Source: Pseudoclavibacter chungangensis (GTDB lineage Bacteria > Actinomycetota > Actinomycetes > Actinomycetales > Microbacteriaceae). From it: DNA of 64,000 nucleotides. Below are positions 51,675 to 60,973 of the stretch, in pieces. A model generated the notes under the pieces. That model worked only from the letters and a program-made list of their open reading frames with translations. It ran no database searches and was not told the DNA's origin. The translations under genes and the position numbers were made by a program. Each line of letters begins with the position of its first letter. Position 1 is the first letter of the stretch. The stretch lies in contig NZ_JACCFV010000001.1 in the NCBI RefSeq assembly GCF_013410545.1, positions 1,488,001-1,552,000 of the forward strand, in the 5' to 3' direction.

Positions 51675-52886
51675 ATGCCGTTGCGCACACTCGATTCGCT
51701 CGGTGACCTGGCGGGGCGGACGGTCATCGTCCGCTGCGACCTGAACGTGCCCCTGAGCGACGGAGCGATCACCGACGACGGGCGCGTCCGCGCCTCGCTG
51801 GGCACCATCCAGGCGCTCCGCGACGCCGGTGCGAAGATCGTCGTCATCTCCCACCTCGGACGCCCCAAGGGCGAACCGGACCCGCAGTACTCGCTCGCGC
51901 CCGCCGTGACGCGACTCGGCGAGCTGCTCGGTGTCGAGGTCCCGCTCGCGAGCGACACCGTCGGCCCGGACGCGCAGCGACTCGTCGCCTCGCTCGAGAA
52001 CGGCGGCGTCGTCGCGCTCGAGAACCTCCGCTTCAACCCGGGGGAGACGAGCAAGGACGAGGGCGAGCGGACCGCGTTCGCCGAGCAGCTCGCGGCGCTC
52101 GGCGACGCGTTCGTCTCGGACGGCTTCGGGGTCGTCCACCGCCGCCAGGCCTCCGTGTACGAGCTCGCGAAGCTCCTGCCGTCGGCGGCCGGCCTGCTCG
52201 TCGCGGCCGAGGTCGATGTGCTCGAACGTCTCACGACGGATGTCGCGCGGCCGTACACGGTCGTCCTCGGTGGCTCGAAGGTCTCCGACAAGCTCGGCGT
52301 CATCGAGCATCTGCTCCCGAAGGTCGATTCGCTCGTCATCGGGGGCGGCATGGTCTACACGTTCCTCGCCGCGCAGGGGCACGCCGTGGGCGCCTCGCTG
52401 CTCGAGGAGGACCAGATCCCGACCGTGCAGGGCTACTTCGCCGACGCCGCCGAGCGGAACGTCACGATCGTCCTCCCGAGCGACATCGTCGTGGCCGAGC
52501 GGTTCGCCGCCGACGCGCCGCACGAGGTCGTCTCGGCCGACGCGATCGAGTCGAGCGCGTTCGGCGCGAGCGGCATCGGCCTCGACATCGGACCGGAGGC
52601 GTCCTCGACGTTCGCGGCCGCGATCGAGGCGTCGCACACCGTGTTCTGGAACGGCCCGATGGGCGTGTTCGAGTTCCCTGCGTTCGCGAGCGGGACCCGC
52701 GCGGTCGCGGAGGCGCTCACGAAGGTCGACGGCCTCTCGGTCGTCGGTGGCGGCGACTCGGCCGCCGCGGTCCGTACGCTCGGTTTCGCCGATGCGGACT
52801 TCGGCCACATTTCTACTGGTGGCGGTGCGAGCCTCGAATTCCTCGAGGGCAAGCGACTGCCGGGACTGGAGGTCCTCGGATGGTGA
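51675..52886 (+). CDS. pgk: Phosphoglycerate kinase
   Basis: 403 residues. RCDLNVPL and SHLGRPKG substrate motifs near the start, [13 protein letters not shown], and the nucleotide-binding GGGDSAAAV near 355. Makes ATP from 1,3-bisphosphoglycerate. AAGAGAAAGG ribosome site; overlaps tpiA by 7 bases. Confidence 0.98.
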   Translation: MPLRTLDSLGDLAGRTVIVRCDLNVPLSDGAITDDGRVRASLGTIQALRDAGAKIVVISHLGRPKGEPDPQYSLAPAVTRLGELLGVEVPLASDTVGPDAQRLVASLENGGVVALENLRFNPGETSKDEGERTAFAEQLAALGDAFVSDGFGVVHRRQASVYELAKLLPSAAGLLVAAEVDVLERLTTDVARPYTVVLGGSKVSDKLGVIEHLLPKVDSLVIGGGMVYTFLAAQGHAVGASLLEEDQIPTVQGYFADAAERNVTIVLPSDIVVAERFAADAPHEVVSADAIESSAFGASGIGLDIGPEASSTFAAAIEASHTVFWNGPMGVFEFPAFASGTRAVAEALTKVDGLSVVGGGDSAAAVRTLGFADADFGHISTGGGASLEFLEGKRLPGLEVLGW

Positions 52887-53668
52887 CCACGCGTACCCCG
52901 CTCATGGCGGGCAACTGGAAGATGAACTTCGACCACCTGCAGGCGATCGCCTTCGTGCAGAAGCTCGCCTGGACGCTCAAGGACGCGAAGCACGATTACG
53001 CGGACGTGGAGGTCGCGGTGTTCCCGCCCTTCACCGATCTGCGCAGCGTGCAAACGCTCGTCGAGGCCGACAAGCTCCCGATCGCGTACGGCGGGCAGGA
53101 CCTCTCGGAGCACGACGCGGGCGCGTACACGGGCGAGATCAGCGGGCAGTTCCTCGCCGCGCTCGGCAGCCGCTACGTGATCGTCGGCCACTCGGAACGC
53201 CGTCAGTACCACGGTGAGGACGATGCGCTGCTCGGCCGTAAGGTCGCCGCCGCGGTCCGCAACGGTGTCGTGCCGGTGCTGTGCGTCGGTGAGACCGCCG
53301 AGGACCTCGAGGCGCACGGGGCGGCCGCCGTGCCCGTGCAGCAGCTGCGGGACGCACTCGCGGCCGCGGGCGAGGTCCCGGAGCTCGTCGTCGCGTACGA
53401 GCCCGTCTGGGCGATCGGCTCGGGGCAGGCCGCGACGCCCGAGCAGGCACAGACCGTGTGCCGTGCGCTGCGCGACGAGCTGCGCACGGTCGTCGGTGAC
53501 GAGTTCGCCGATGCCACGCGCATCCTCTACGGCGGTTCGGTGAAGGCCGAGAACATCGCCGGGTTCATGCGCGAGCCCGACGTCGACGGTGCCCTCGTCG
53601 GCGGCGCGAGCCTCAAGATCGACGACTTCGCGTCGATCGTGCGCTTCCGCTCACACGTCGGCTCCTGA
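52880..53668 (+). CDS. tpiA: Triosephosphate isomerase
   Basis: 262 residues. NWKMN (Lys near 16), catalytic His in GHSERRQY, Glu in [11 protein letters not shown], and phosphate loop YGGSVKAEN. Interconverts dihydroxyacetone phosphate and glyceraldehyde 3-phosphate. ATG 52880 overlaps the pgk end; GTG 52883 is an alternative. Confidence 0.97.
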   Translation: MVTTRTPLMAGNWKMNFDHLQAIAFVQKLAWTLKDAKHDYADVEVAVFPPFTDLRSVQTLVEADKLPIAYGGQDLSEHDAGAYTGEISGQFLAALGSRYVIVGHSERRQYHGEDDALLGRKVAAAVRNGVVPVLCVGETAEDLEAHGAAAVPVQQLRDALAAAGEVPELVVAYEPVWAIGSGQAATPEQAQTVCRALRDELRTVVGDEFADATRILYGGSVKAENIAGFMREPDVDGALVGGASLKIDDFASIVRFRSHVGS

Positions 53669-53677
53669 GCCGTCACC

Positions 53678-53710
53678 CGATGCCCGGACCGCCTCGTGGT
53701 CCGGGCATCG
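53678..53710 (+). terminator. Hairpin terminator of the gap-pgk-tpiA unit
   Basis: 13-base perfect stem (CGATGCCCGGACC and complement) with 7-base loop, 9 bases after the tpiA stop. Confidence 0.8.
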
Positions 53711-53732
53711 GCGTTCCCGCGAGCTTCCCGAG

Positions 53733-53756
53733 TGAACCGTCCGGCCGGACGGTTCA
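53733..53756. promoter_or_regulatory. 24-base perfect palindrome, candidate operator
   Basis: Two 12-base arms, TGAACCGTCCGG and its complement, meet without spacer. It lies 157 bases before the aminotransferase start. It may be an operator for that gene or a second terminator hairpin. Confidence 0.5.
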
Positions 53757-53912
53757 GCTTGCCCACGGCCCCTCGGGCGAGGACAATCGAGGAGGGCGCA
53801 CCGTCCGCCGCACTCCGGGTCGATGCTGCGACCCCGCGGAGGACGACGCCCCCTCCCGGCACGGCGCCGGGACGACTCGAGCCGCGCAGCGGCAGAATCA
53901 GAGGGATACCCG

Positions 53913-55307
53913 ATGACCACGACCGAGCAGCACGTGACGCAGACGTCGGAACTGCAGGACAAGGCCCGCGACCACCTGTGGATGCACTTCACCCGCCAGT
54001 CGACGATGGCCGAACAGGGCGTCCCGATCATCGTCCGCGGTGAGGGCCATCACATCTGGGACGCCGCGGGCCGCCGCTACTTCGACGGCCTGTCGGGCCT
54101 CTTCGTCGTGAACGCCGGCCACGGCCGTCGTCGGCTGGCCGAGGCCGCCGCGAAGCAGGCCTCCGAGCTCGCCTACTTCCCGCTCTGGTCCTACGCACAC
54201 CCCGCCGCGATCGAACTCGCCGCGCGCCTCGCCGACCTCGCGCCCGGATCGCTCAACCGCGTCTTCTTCACGAGCGGCGGCGGCGAGGCCGTCGAGACCG
54301 CCTTCAAGCTCGCGAAGAACTACTTCAAGCTCACGGGCCGGCCGGGTAAGCACAAGGTCATCTCGCGCGCCGTGGCCTACCACGGCACCACGCAGGGTGC
54401 ACTCGCGATCACGGGGCTCCCGGGCATCAAGGCCCAGTTCGAGCCCGTCACGCCCGGCGGTTTCCGCGTACCGAACACGAACCTGTACCGCGCGAGCGAG
54501 ATGGGGGCGCCGACCGATCCCGTCGAGTTCGGTCGCTGGGCCGCGGACCGCATCGAGGAGCAGATCCTCTTCGAGGGCCCCGACACGGTCGCCGCCGTGT
54601 TCCTCGAGCCGGTACAGAACTCGGGTGGCTGCTTCCCGCCCCCTCCCGGCTACTTCGAGCGCGTGCGCGAGATCTGCGACCGGCACGACGTCCTGCTCGT
54701 CTCCGACGAGGTGATCTGTGCGTTCGGCCGCATCGGGCACACGTTCGCGTGCGAGCAGTACGGCTACGAGCCCGACATCATCACGTGCGCGAAGGGCATC
54801 ACGAGCGGGTACGCACCCCTCGGTGCCGCGATCGTGAGCGACCGCGTCTACGAGCCGTTCGCGACGGGCACGGAATCGTTCGCGCACGGTTACACCTTCG
54901 GTGGCCACCCGGTCTCGTGCGCCGTCGCGCTCGAGAACCTCGACATCTTCGAGGAGGAGGGGCTGAACGAGAACGTGCGCACGAACTCGCCGCTCTTCCG
55001 CGCCGAACTCGAGAAGCTGCTCGACATCCCGATCGTCGGCGATGTCCGCGGTGACGGCTACTTCTTCGGCATCGAACTCGTGAAGGACACGGACACGCGT
55101 CAGACGTTCTCGGACGACGAGGCGGAGCGTCTGCTCCGTGGCTTCCTGTCGGGCGCGCTGTACGACGCGGGCATCTACTGCCGCGCCGACGACCGGGGCG
55201 ACCCCGTCATCCAGCTCGCCCCGCCGCTGACAATCGGTCCCGCCGAGTTCACCGAGATCGGGCAGATGCTGCGCGGTGTGCTCGAGGAGGCCTCGAACCG
55301 GCTCTGA
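53913..55307 (+). CDS. Class III PLP-dependent aminotransferase
   Basis: 464 residues. Fold type I features: GGGEAVETAFKLAKNY, LVSDEVICAFGRIG, and PLP lysine in CAKGITSGYAPLGA (near 293). Relatives are omega-amino acid or diamine (putrescine, beta-alanine) : pyruvate or oxoglutarate aminotransferases. The gene is inserted between tpiA and secG, which are neighbours in many actinobacteria, and has its own upstream palindrome. ATG 53913 has AGAGGGAT before it. Confidence 0.88.
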   Translation: MTTTEQHVTQTSELQDKARDHLWMHFTRQSTMAEQGVPIIVRGEGHHIWDAAGRRYFDGLSGLFVVNAGHGRRRLAEAAAKQASELAYFPLWSYAHPAAIELAARLADLAPGSLNRVFFTSGGGEAVETAFKLAKNYFKLTGRPGKHKVISRAVAYHGTTQGALAITGLPGIKAQFEPVTPGGFRVPNTNLYRASEMGAPTDPVEFGRWAADRIEEQILFEGPDTVAAVFLEPVQNSGGCFPPPPGYFERVREICDRHDVLLVSDEVICAFGRIGHTFACEQYGYEPDIITCAKGITSGYAPLGAAIVSDRVYEPFATGTESFAHGYTFGGHPVSCAVALENLDIFEEEGLNENVRTNSPLFRAELEKLLDIPIVGDVRGDGYFFGIELVKDTDTRQTFSDDEAERLLRGFLSGALYDAGIYCRADDRGDPVIQLAPPLTIGPAEFTEIGQMLRGVLEEASNRL

Positions 55308-55350
55308 GCCCACCCGACCGCGTCGCGGACCGCGGCGGGCCGTCCTCGCC

Positions 55351-55397
55351 TATACTTGAGGGCGGTCCGTCCGCGGTCCGTTTCGTCTTCCGCCCTC
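55351..55397 (+). promoter_or_regulatory. secG promoter -10 and leader hairpin
   Basis: TATACT (55351-55356) is a clear -10; no good -35 is seen. The leader contains GAGGGCGG (55358-55365) pairing with CCGCCCTC (55390-55397) just before the AGAGG ribosome site. Confidence 0.55.
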
Positions 55398-55409
55398 GAG
55401 AGGTTGTTC

Positions 55410-55661
55410 GTGGATATCGTCCTCGTGGTACTCCAGGTGCTGCTGGCCATCACCAGCGTGCTCCTGATCCTGTTCGTTCTGCTGCACCGCGGTCGCGGCG
55501 GCGGGCTCTCCGACATGTTCGGCGGTGGCGTGACGAGCAACATCGGCTCCTCCGGTGTCGCGGAGAAGAACCTCAACCGGATCACGGTGTGGCTCGCGAT
55601 CATCTGGGTCCTGTGCATCGTGTTCATGGGCCTCATCATCAAGCTCCAGTCGGGGGTGTGA
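55410..55661 (+). CDS. secG: Preprotein translocase subunit SecG
   Basis: 83 residues, two membrane spans (VLQVLLAITSVLLILFVLLH and ITVWLAIIWVLCIVFMGLII) joined by the conserved HRGRGGGLSDMFGGG loop. Stimulates SecYE-mediated export. GTG 55410 follows AGAGG. Confidence 0.95.
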   Translation: MDIVLVVLQVLLAITSVLLILFVLLHRGRGGGLSDMFGGGVTSNIGSSGVAEKNLNRITVWLAIIWVLCIVFMGLIIKLQSGV

Positions 55662-55663
55662 CC

Positions 55664-56035
55664 GTGGCTCAGGGAGGCAGCGCCATCCGCGGTTCGCGCG
55701 TCGGTTCGGGCCCCATGGGGGAGATGGACCACGGCGTCCACGCCGAACGCATCCTCGTTCGGTACTGGGACGCGCTCGGCAACGAGACCGTCCGGTACTT
55801 CTCGGCCGAGGTCGCCGACGCCGACATCCCGGAGATCATCGACTGCCCCGTCTCGGGTCTGCCCGCGGGGCGCGACAAGGACAACCCGCCGTCGGAATCG
55901 CGCAACGAGCCCTACAAGACGCACCTCGCCTACGTGAAGGAGCGTCGCACGGACGAGGAGGGCGAGCAGCTCCTCCAGGAGGCGCTGCAGAAGCTCCGCG
56001 AGCGTCGTGGCACGCTCAAGCGTTCGGAGAAGTAG
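55664..56035 (+). CDS. rbpA: RNA polymerase-binding protein RbpA
   Basis: 123 residues. GSAIRGSRVGSGPMGE is the sigma-interacting N-terminal tail, the middle is the RbpA core (YFSAEVADADIPEIIDCPVSG), the C-terminus the sigma-binding helix (RTDEEGEQLLQEALQKLRERR). Stabilises the housekeeping polymerase at promoters; found only in actinobacteria. GTG start 2 bases after secG. Confidence 0.96.
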   Translation: MAQGGSAIRGSRVGSGPMGEMDHGVHAERILVRYWDALGNETVRYFSAEVADADIPEIIDCPVSGLPAGRDKDNPPSESRNEPYKTHLAYVKERRTDEEGEQLLQEALQKLRERRGTLKRSEK

Positions 56036-56053
56036 CCCTCGAGCATTCGATCC

Positions 56054-56085
56054 CGCCCCGCCCGGCCGTCGTGCCGCGCGGGGCG
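56054..56085 (+). terminator. Hairpin terminator of rbpA
   Basis: 8-base stem CGCCCCGC/GCGGGGCG with a 16-base loop, shortly after the rbpA stop. Confidence 0.5.
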
Positions 56086-56128
56086 TGTTCGTCCCGCCCG
56101 CACGTTCGTGCTCGGCGCGGGAACGGGG

Positions 56129-56359
56129 TCAGCCGCGGGAGAGGCGCGATCCGCCGTAGCGGCGGTGCACGGCCTGTCGCGACACGCCCAGGGCCGCGGC
56201 GATCCCCGCCCAGCTGACTCCCGCGATGCGGGCGCGCCGCACGGCCACCGCCTCCCGTCGTGCCAGCTCGCGTGAGAGCTGTGCGGTCGCGCTGAGCGCG
56301 CGCAGCGGGTCGTCGTCGTCCGCCTGTTCCACGAACATGGTCATCGTCGTCACGTCCAT
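56129..56359 (-). CDS. Small helix-turn-helix protein
   Basis: 76 residues. The C-terminal half VSWAGIAAALGVSRQAVHRRYGG is a helix-turn-helix; the front is acidic (EQADDDDPL) and helical. ATG 56359 has GGACGGAG upstream. A perfect inverted repeat lies 20 bases before the start. Probably a small DNA-binding regulator that controls itself; target unknown. Confidence 0.7.
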   Translation of the reverse strand: MDVTTMTMFVEQADDDDPLRALSATAQLSRELARREAVAVRRARIAGVSWAGIAAALGVSRQAVHRRYGGSRLSRG

Positions 56360-56378
56360 CCGTCGGCTCCGTCCACCT

Positions 56379-56398
56379 GTGTCAATGCATGTTGACAC
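56379..56398. promoter_or_regulatory. Inverted repeat before the small helix-turn-helix gene
   Basis: GTGTCAA-N6-TTGACAC, perfect 7-base arms, 19 bases upstream of the ATG at 56359. Candidate autoregulatory operator. Confidence 0.6.
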
Positions 56399-56445
56399 TC
56401 GGTCGACGGCGGACGCAACGGAATCACCGTATTCGCGGCGCGGTC

Positions 56446-57228
56446 TCAGTCGGCGAGCGCCGTTCGGGCCGCCTCGTCGACGACGAACAGCGTCTCGTCG
56501 GTGCCGCGCACCGCACCGAGCGGGCTCGTCCGCGCGTCCACGCCGGGGGTGAGCGCCACGCGCAGCGCCTCGGCCTTGCCCTCGCCCGTGACGATCGCCC
56601 ACACGCGCTGCGCGGCGTCGATCGCGTCGAACGTGAGCGTCACGCGCTCCGGCGGGGGCTTGGGGGAGTCGGCGACCGCGACGACGACACGTCCCGCGAT
56701 GGCCTCCGGGTCCCGGCCGGGGAAGAGGGAGGCCGTGTGGCCGTCCGGGCCCGCACCGAGCAGGACGAGGTCCAACGAGGGCAGTGCGCCGGGCGTCCTG
56801 GAGCGCGGCGGCACGTTGACGCGCAGCTCGCGCTCGTACGCCGCCGCGGCTTCGTCGAGCGAGACGCCGATCTCGCTCGACAGGGTGGAGTGCAGGTGGG
56901 TCGGGACGAAGCCCTTCGCGCCACGCAGCACGCTGGCGACGGCCGCGGCGTTCCGATCGTCGTGGCCTCGCGGAACGAAGCGTTCGTCGGCGAACCAGAC
57001 GTGCACGTGCGACCAGTCGACGCCGGCACCGTCGGCCGCGGCGACGATCGCCGGCATGACGGACGTCGCGACCGAGCCCCCCGACACGGCGATGTGCGTC
57101 TCCGCCGGCGCGTCCTCGCGGGGCTCCACGAGGCCGCGCTCGGTGGCGAAGCGGACGAAGCGCTCGGCCGTGAGCCGTGCCGCGTCGGCCGCGTCGGTAC
57201 CCGTGACGATCTCGCGCTCGACGGTCAT
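56446..57228 (-). CDS. pgl: 6-phosphogluconolactonase
   Basis: 260 residues. SGGSVATSVMP near the N-terminus, WFADERFVP and GAGPDGHTASLFPG are the sugar-isomerase-like motifs of Pgl. Hydrolyses 6-phosphogluconolactone in the oxidative pentose phosphate pathway. ATG 57228 overlaps the opcA stop as ATGA. Confidence 0.96.
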   Translation of the reverse strand: MTVEREIVTGTDAADAARLTAERFVRFATERGLVEPREDAPAETHIAVSGGSVATSVMPAIVAAADGAGVDWSHVHVWFADERFVPRGHDDRNAAAVASVLRGAKGFVPTHLHSTLSSEIGVSLDEAAAAYERELRVNVPPRSRTPGALPSLDLVLLGAGPDGHTASLFPGRDPEAIAGRVVVAVADSPKPPPERVTLTFDAIDAAQRVWAIVTGEGKAEALRVALTPGVDARTSPLGAVRGTDETLFVVDEAARTALAD

Positions 57229-58172
57229 TCCGCGCGCTCCCGACACAGCTCCGGCACGCCCCGCTGCAACACCTCGCCGTAGATCCGATCGGGCGCGAGC
57301 GAGCGGAGCTCCTCGGTGAGCACGTCCGTGAGGTCACGCACGGGCATCGGGATGTACTGCTCCGGCTGCCCGGGCTGCGTCAGGCGAACCGTCGAGTCGG
57401 CCACCCGGTCGAGCTCGATCGTGCCCGACTCGCGCACGAGTCGGACGGTCTGGAGGCCGGAGGTCCGATTGCGCGAGCCGTCCTCGCTGTGCTGCAGCGT
57501 GACGGGCACGCGCAGCGCGAGCTCGAGCCACGCCGCCATGAGCACGGCCGACGACGAGTCGGCTCGGCCGACGACCTCCACCGACAGGACCGGCTCGAAC
57601 GGCGGCTGATCGAGAACCGCCGCGAGTTGCGCTCGCCACATCGTAAGGCGCGTCCACGCGAGATCGGAATCCCCGGGCTCGAAGCCGTCGCCGAGGCGCT
57701 CGAGCGCCGCGACGGGGTCCTGCTCGTCACGGGAATCCGAGATGCGCAATTGCGCGATGCGCCCGAGCGACGAGCTCGCGGGGGAGCCGAGCACCTCGTC
57801 GGGCCACCATGCGACGACGGGCGCGTCGGGCAGCAGCAGGGCCTGCACGAGCGTCTCCGTGTCGGCCGCCGCGGCGCCGGACACGTGCAGCACGACGACG
57901 TCGCTCGCGCCCGCGTCACCGCCCACGCGGATCTCCGCGTCGACGCGTGCGCGCTCGCTGTCGGGCGCGACGACGTCGACGACGATGACGCGCATGGGGT
58001 GCTCACCGGAGGCCGCGTTCGCGGCCGACACGGCGGCCTCGTGCATACGCTTCGTCGTCATGATGACGAGCGTCAGCACGCGGCCGAGTGCGACGACGCC
58101 CCCCTCCTCGCGCACCGAGAGGAGTCGCTTCGCGACCGCGCTCGTCGTGGTGTCCTGCATCTCGATGATCAC
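57225..58172 (-). CDS. opcA: Glucose-6-phosphate dehydrogenase assembly protein OpcA
   Basis: 315 residues. LGRVLTLVIMTT, VVLHVSGAAAADTETLVQALLLPDAPVVAWWP are typical of OpcA, which supports Zwf activity in actinobacteria and cyanobacteria. GTG 58172 overlaps the zwf stop by 4 bases. Confidence 0.95.
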   Translation of the reverse strand: MIIEMQDTTTSAVAKRLLSVREEGGVVALGRVLTLVIMTTKRMHEAAVSAANAASGEHPMRVIVVDVVAPDSERARVDAEIRVGGDAGASDVVVLHVSGAAAADTETLVQALLLPDAPVVAWWPDEVLGSPASSSLGRIAQLRISDSRDEQDPVAALERLGDGFEPGDSDLAWTRLTMWRAQLAAVLDQPPFEPVLSVEVVGRADSSSAVLMAAWLELALRVPVTLQHSEDGSRNRTSGLQTVRLVRESGTIELDRVADSTVRLTQPGQPEQYIPMPVRDLTDVLTEELRSLAPDRIYGEVLQRGVPELCRERAE

Positions 58173-59710
58173 GGGCGCCTCCAGACGCGTCCATCACGGG
58201 CCATGAGGGCCGTCGCCGATTCGGGGCCCCACGTTCCGGGTGCGTAGGTCTCGGGTCGTCCGCCGGACGCCCAGAACTCCTCGACCGGGTCGAGGATCTT
58301 CCACGACAGCTCGACCTCTTCGTGGCGCGGGAAGAGCGGCGGGTCGCCGAGCAGCACGTCGAGGATGAGCCGTTCGTACGCCTCGGGGCTGGACTCCGTG
58401 AACGCGTGGCCGTAGCCGAAGTCCATCGTCACGTCGCGGACCTGCATGCCGGCGCCCGGAACCTTCGAGCCGAAGCGGATCGTGATGCCCTCGTCCGGCT
58501 GCACGCGGATGACGAGTGCGTTCGGGCCGAGCGACGCGCGCTGTGACGGGTCGAAGAGGTACTCGGGGCCGTTCTTGAACGTGACCGCGATCTCGGTCAC
58601 GCGGCGACCGAGCCGTTTGCCGGTTCGGACGTAGAACGGCACGCCGCGCCAGCGGCGCGAATCGAGCTCGAGGCGGAGCGCCGCGTACGTCTCGGTCGTC
58701 GAGTGGGGGTTCATGCCCTCCTCCTCGAGGAAGCCGCGCACGTACTCGCCGCCCTGCCATCCGGAACCGTACTGGCCGCGGGCGGTACCGAGCGAGAGAT
58801 CGGCGGGCAGGCGGACCGCGGCGAGCGCCTTCTCCTTCTCGGCGCGCAGGTCCTTCGCGTTGAACGACAGCGGCTCCTCCATCGCGGTGAGCGCGAGCAG
58901 CTGCAGGAGGTGGTTCTGGATGACGTCACGGGCCGCACCGACGCCGTCGTAGTACCCGGCCCGGCCGGACACGCCGATGTCCTCGGCCATCGTGATCTGC
59001 ACGTGGTCGACGCTGTTCGCGTTCCAGAGCGGCTCGAACATCTGGTTCGCGAAGCGCACCGCGAGGATGTTCTGCACCGTCTCCTTCCCGAGGTAGTGGT
59101 CGATGCGGAAGATCGCGTCGCTCGGGAAGACGGATTCGACGATCGCGTTGAGTTCACGCGCCGACTCGAGGTCGTGCCCGAAGGGCTTCTCGATGATGAC
59201 GCGACGCCAGGCGTCGTCCCGTTGCTCGGCGAGCCCGGCGCGCCGGAGCTGCGTCGTGACCTCGGAGAACGAGCGCGGGGGGATCGACAGGTAGAACGCG
59301 TGGTTGCCCCGCGTCCCGCGTTCGCGGTCGAGCTCCTCGAGGGTGCCCGAGAGTCGGTCGAACGCGTCGGCGTCGTCGAACTCACCGCGCACGAATCGGA
59401 TGCCGCGCGCGAGTTCGCGCCACGCCTCCTCCGAGAACTCGGTGCGCGCGTGCTGGCGCACGTTCTCGAGGACGAACTGTCGGAACTCGTCGTCGCTCCA
59501 GTCACGTCGCGCGAAGCCGACGAGACCGAACGAGGGGGAGAGCAGACCGCGATTGGCGAGGTCGTAGATCGCCGGGAGCAGCTTCTTCCGGGAGAGGTCA
59601 CCCGTGACACCGAAGATGACGATGCTCGAGGGGCCTGCGATCCGCGGGAGGCGACGGTCGTCGCTCGAACGGAGGGGGTTGTGGTCAGGGGAGATGTCGA
59701 CCGGGGTCAC
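58169..59710 (-). CDS. zwf: Glucose-6-phosphate dehydrogenase
   Basis: 513 residues. NADP site GVTGDLSRKKLLPAI near 33-47, substrate site RIDHYLGKETVQN, EKPFGHDLES. Makes NADPH and 6-phosphogluconolactone. GTG 59710 has AGAGG upstream; the frame stays open far beyond but only as a shadow of tal. Confidence 0.97.
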   Translation of the reverse strand: MTPVDISPDHNPLRSSDDRRLPRIAGPSSIVIFGVTGDLSRKKLLPAIYDLANRGLLSPSFGLVGFARRDWSDDEFRQFVLENVRQHARTEFSEEAWRELARGIRFVRGEFDDADAFDRLSGTLEELDRERGTRGNHAFYLSIPPRSFSEVTTQLRRAGLAEQRDDAWRRVIIEKPFGHDLESARELNAIVESVFPSDAIFRIDHYLGKETVQNILAVRFANQMFEPLWNANSVDHVQITMAEDIGVSGRAGYYDGVGAARDVIQNHLLQLLALTAMEEPLSFNAKDLRAEKEKALAAVRLPADLSLGTARGQYGSGWQGGEYVRGFLEEEGMNPHSTTETYAALRLELDSRRWRGVPFYVRTGKRLGRRVTEIAVTFKNGPEYLFDPSQRASLGPNALVIRVQPDEGITIRFGSKVPGAGMQVRDVTMDFGYGHAFTESSPEAYERLILDVLLGDPPLFPRHEEVELSWKILDPVEEFWASGGRPETYAPGTWGPESATALMARDGRVWRRP

Positions 59711-59788
59711 GTATTGCCTCTTGCCTCTCGTCGATGGCCTGGCTGCGCCGCTCGGGCGCTCGCTGTGCGCGCGGCCGTGCCGCGCGTG

Positions 59789-59818
59789 GCCCGCCGGGAC
59801 CGATCGGTCCCGGCGGGC
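59789..59818 (-). terminator. Hairpin between tal and zwf
   Basis: A 30-base perfect palindrome (arms GCCCGCCGGGACCGA) just after the tal stop. It would reduce readthrough from tkt-tal into zwf-opcA-pgl. Confidence 0.75.
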
Positions 59819-59829
59819 TCGCTGGGCCC

Positions 59830-60948
59830 CTAGGCCGTCGCGCGCGCCTCGTCGAGGCCGGTGCGAACCGTGTCGCGGAGTTCCTCCCACGAGACGATGA
59901 ACTTGTCGACACCCTCCGTCTCGAGCACGCCCACGACGTCGTCGTAGTCGATGCCGAGCTCGGCGAGGTCGTCGAGCAGCTGGTTCGCGTCGTGCGCGGT
60001 GCCCTCGATCGTGTTCCCGGTCACGACGCCGTGGTCGGCGAGCGCGTCGAGCGTCTTCTCCGGCATCGTGTTGACGGTCTCCGGCGCGACGAGCTCGGTC
60101 ACGTAGAGCGTGTCGGGAAGCGCCGGGTCCTTGACACCGGTCGACGCCCACAGGGGACGCTGACGGTTCGCACCCTCGGCGACGAGGAGCGTCGCACGCT
60201 CGCTGCCGAACGCCTCCTCGAACACCTGGTAGGCGAGGCGGGCGTTCGCGAGCGCGGCCTTCGAGCGCAGCTCGGCCGCACGGGGCGTGTCGAGCGCGTC
60301 GAGACGCTTGTCGACCTCGACGTCCACGCGCGACACGAAGAACGACGCGACCGAGTGGATGTTCGCGAGCGCGTTCCCGCGCTCGCGCGCGAGCTCGAGC
60401 CCGGTCAGGTAGGCGTTGATGACCTCGCGGTAGCGGTCGAGCGAGAAGATGAGCGTCACGTTCACGCTGATGCCCGAGGCGATGACCTCGGTGATCGCCG
60501 GGAGCCCCTCGGCCGTGGCGGGGATCTTGATGAGCGCGTTCGGCCGGTCGACCGTCGCCCACAGACGCTTCGCCTCGTCGATCGTGGCCTGCGTGTCACG
60601 CGCGAGCGTGGGCGAGACCTCGATCGAGACGCGACCGTCGACGCCGTTCGTCCGCTCGAACACGGGCGCGAACACGTCGCACGCGTCACGCACGTCGTCC
60701 GTCGTGATCGTGAAGATCGCCTCGTCCACGTCCGTGCCCGCGGCGGCGAGCTCGGCGAGCTGCGCCCCGTAGGTCGTGCCCTTGGCGAGCGCGCCAGCGA
60801 AGATCGTGGGGTTGGTGGTCACGCCGACGACGTCCTTCGAGTCGATGAGCGCGGCGAGCGTGCCGGACTGGAGCCGGTCGCGGGAGAGGTCGTCCAGCCA
60901 GATGCTGACGCCCTGCTCGGAGAGTGCCTTCGTGGGTGTCTCGGTCAT
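59830..60948 (-). CDS. tal: Transaldolase
   Basis: 372 residues, the long actinobacterial/cyanobacterial form. The Schiff-base lysine is in [28 protein letters not shown] opens the barrel. Transfers a three-carbon unit between sugar phosphates. It lies 25 bases after tkt on the same strand. Confidence 0.97.
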   Translation of the reverse strand: MTETPTKALSEQGVSIWLDDLSRDRLQSGTLAALIDSKDVVGVTTNPTIFAGALAKGTTYGAQLAELAAAGTDVDEAIFTITTDDVRDACDVFAPVFERTNGVDGRVSIEVSPTLARDTQATIDEAKRLWATVDRPNALIKIPATAEGLPAITEVIASGISVNVTLIFSLDRYREVINAYLTGLELARERGNALANIHSVASFFVSRVDVEVDKRLDALDTPRAAELRSKAALANARLAYQVFEEAFGSERATLLVAEGANRQRPLWASTGVKDPALPDTLYVTELVAPETVNTMPEKTLDALADHGVVTGNTIEGTAHDANQLLDDLAELGIDYDDVVGVLETEGVDKFIVSWEELRDTVRTGLDEARATA

Positions 60949-60973
60949 GCGTTCCTCACGTTGATGGGGTGGG

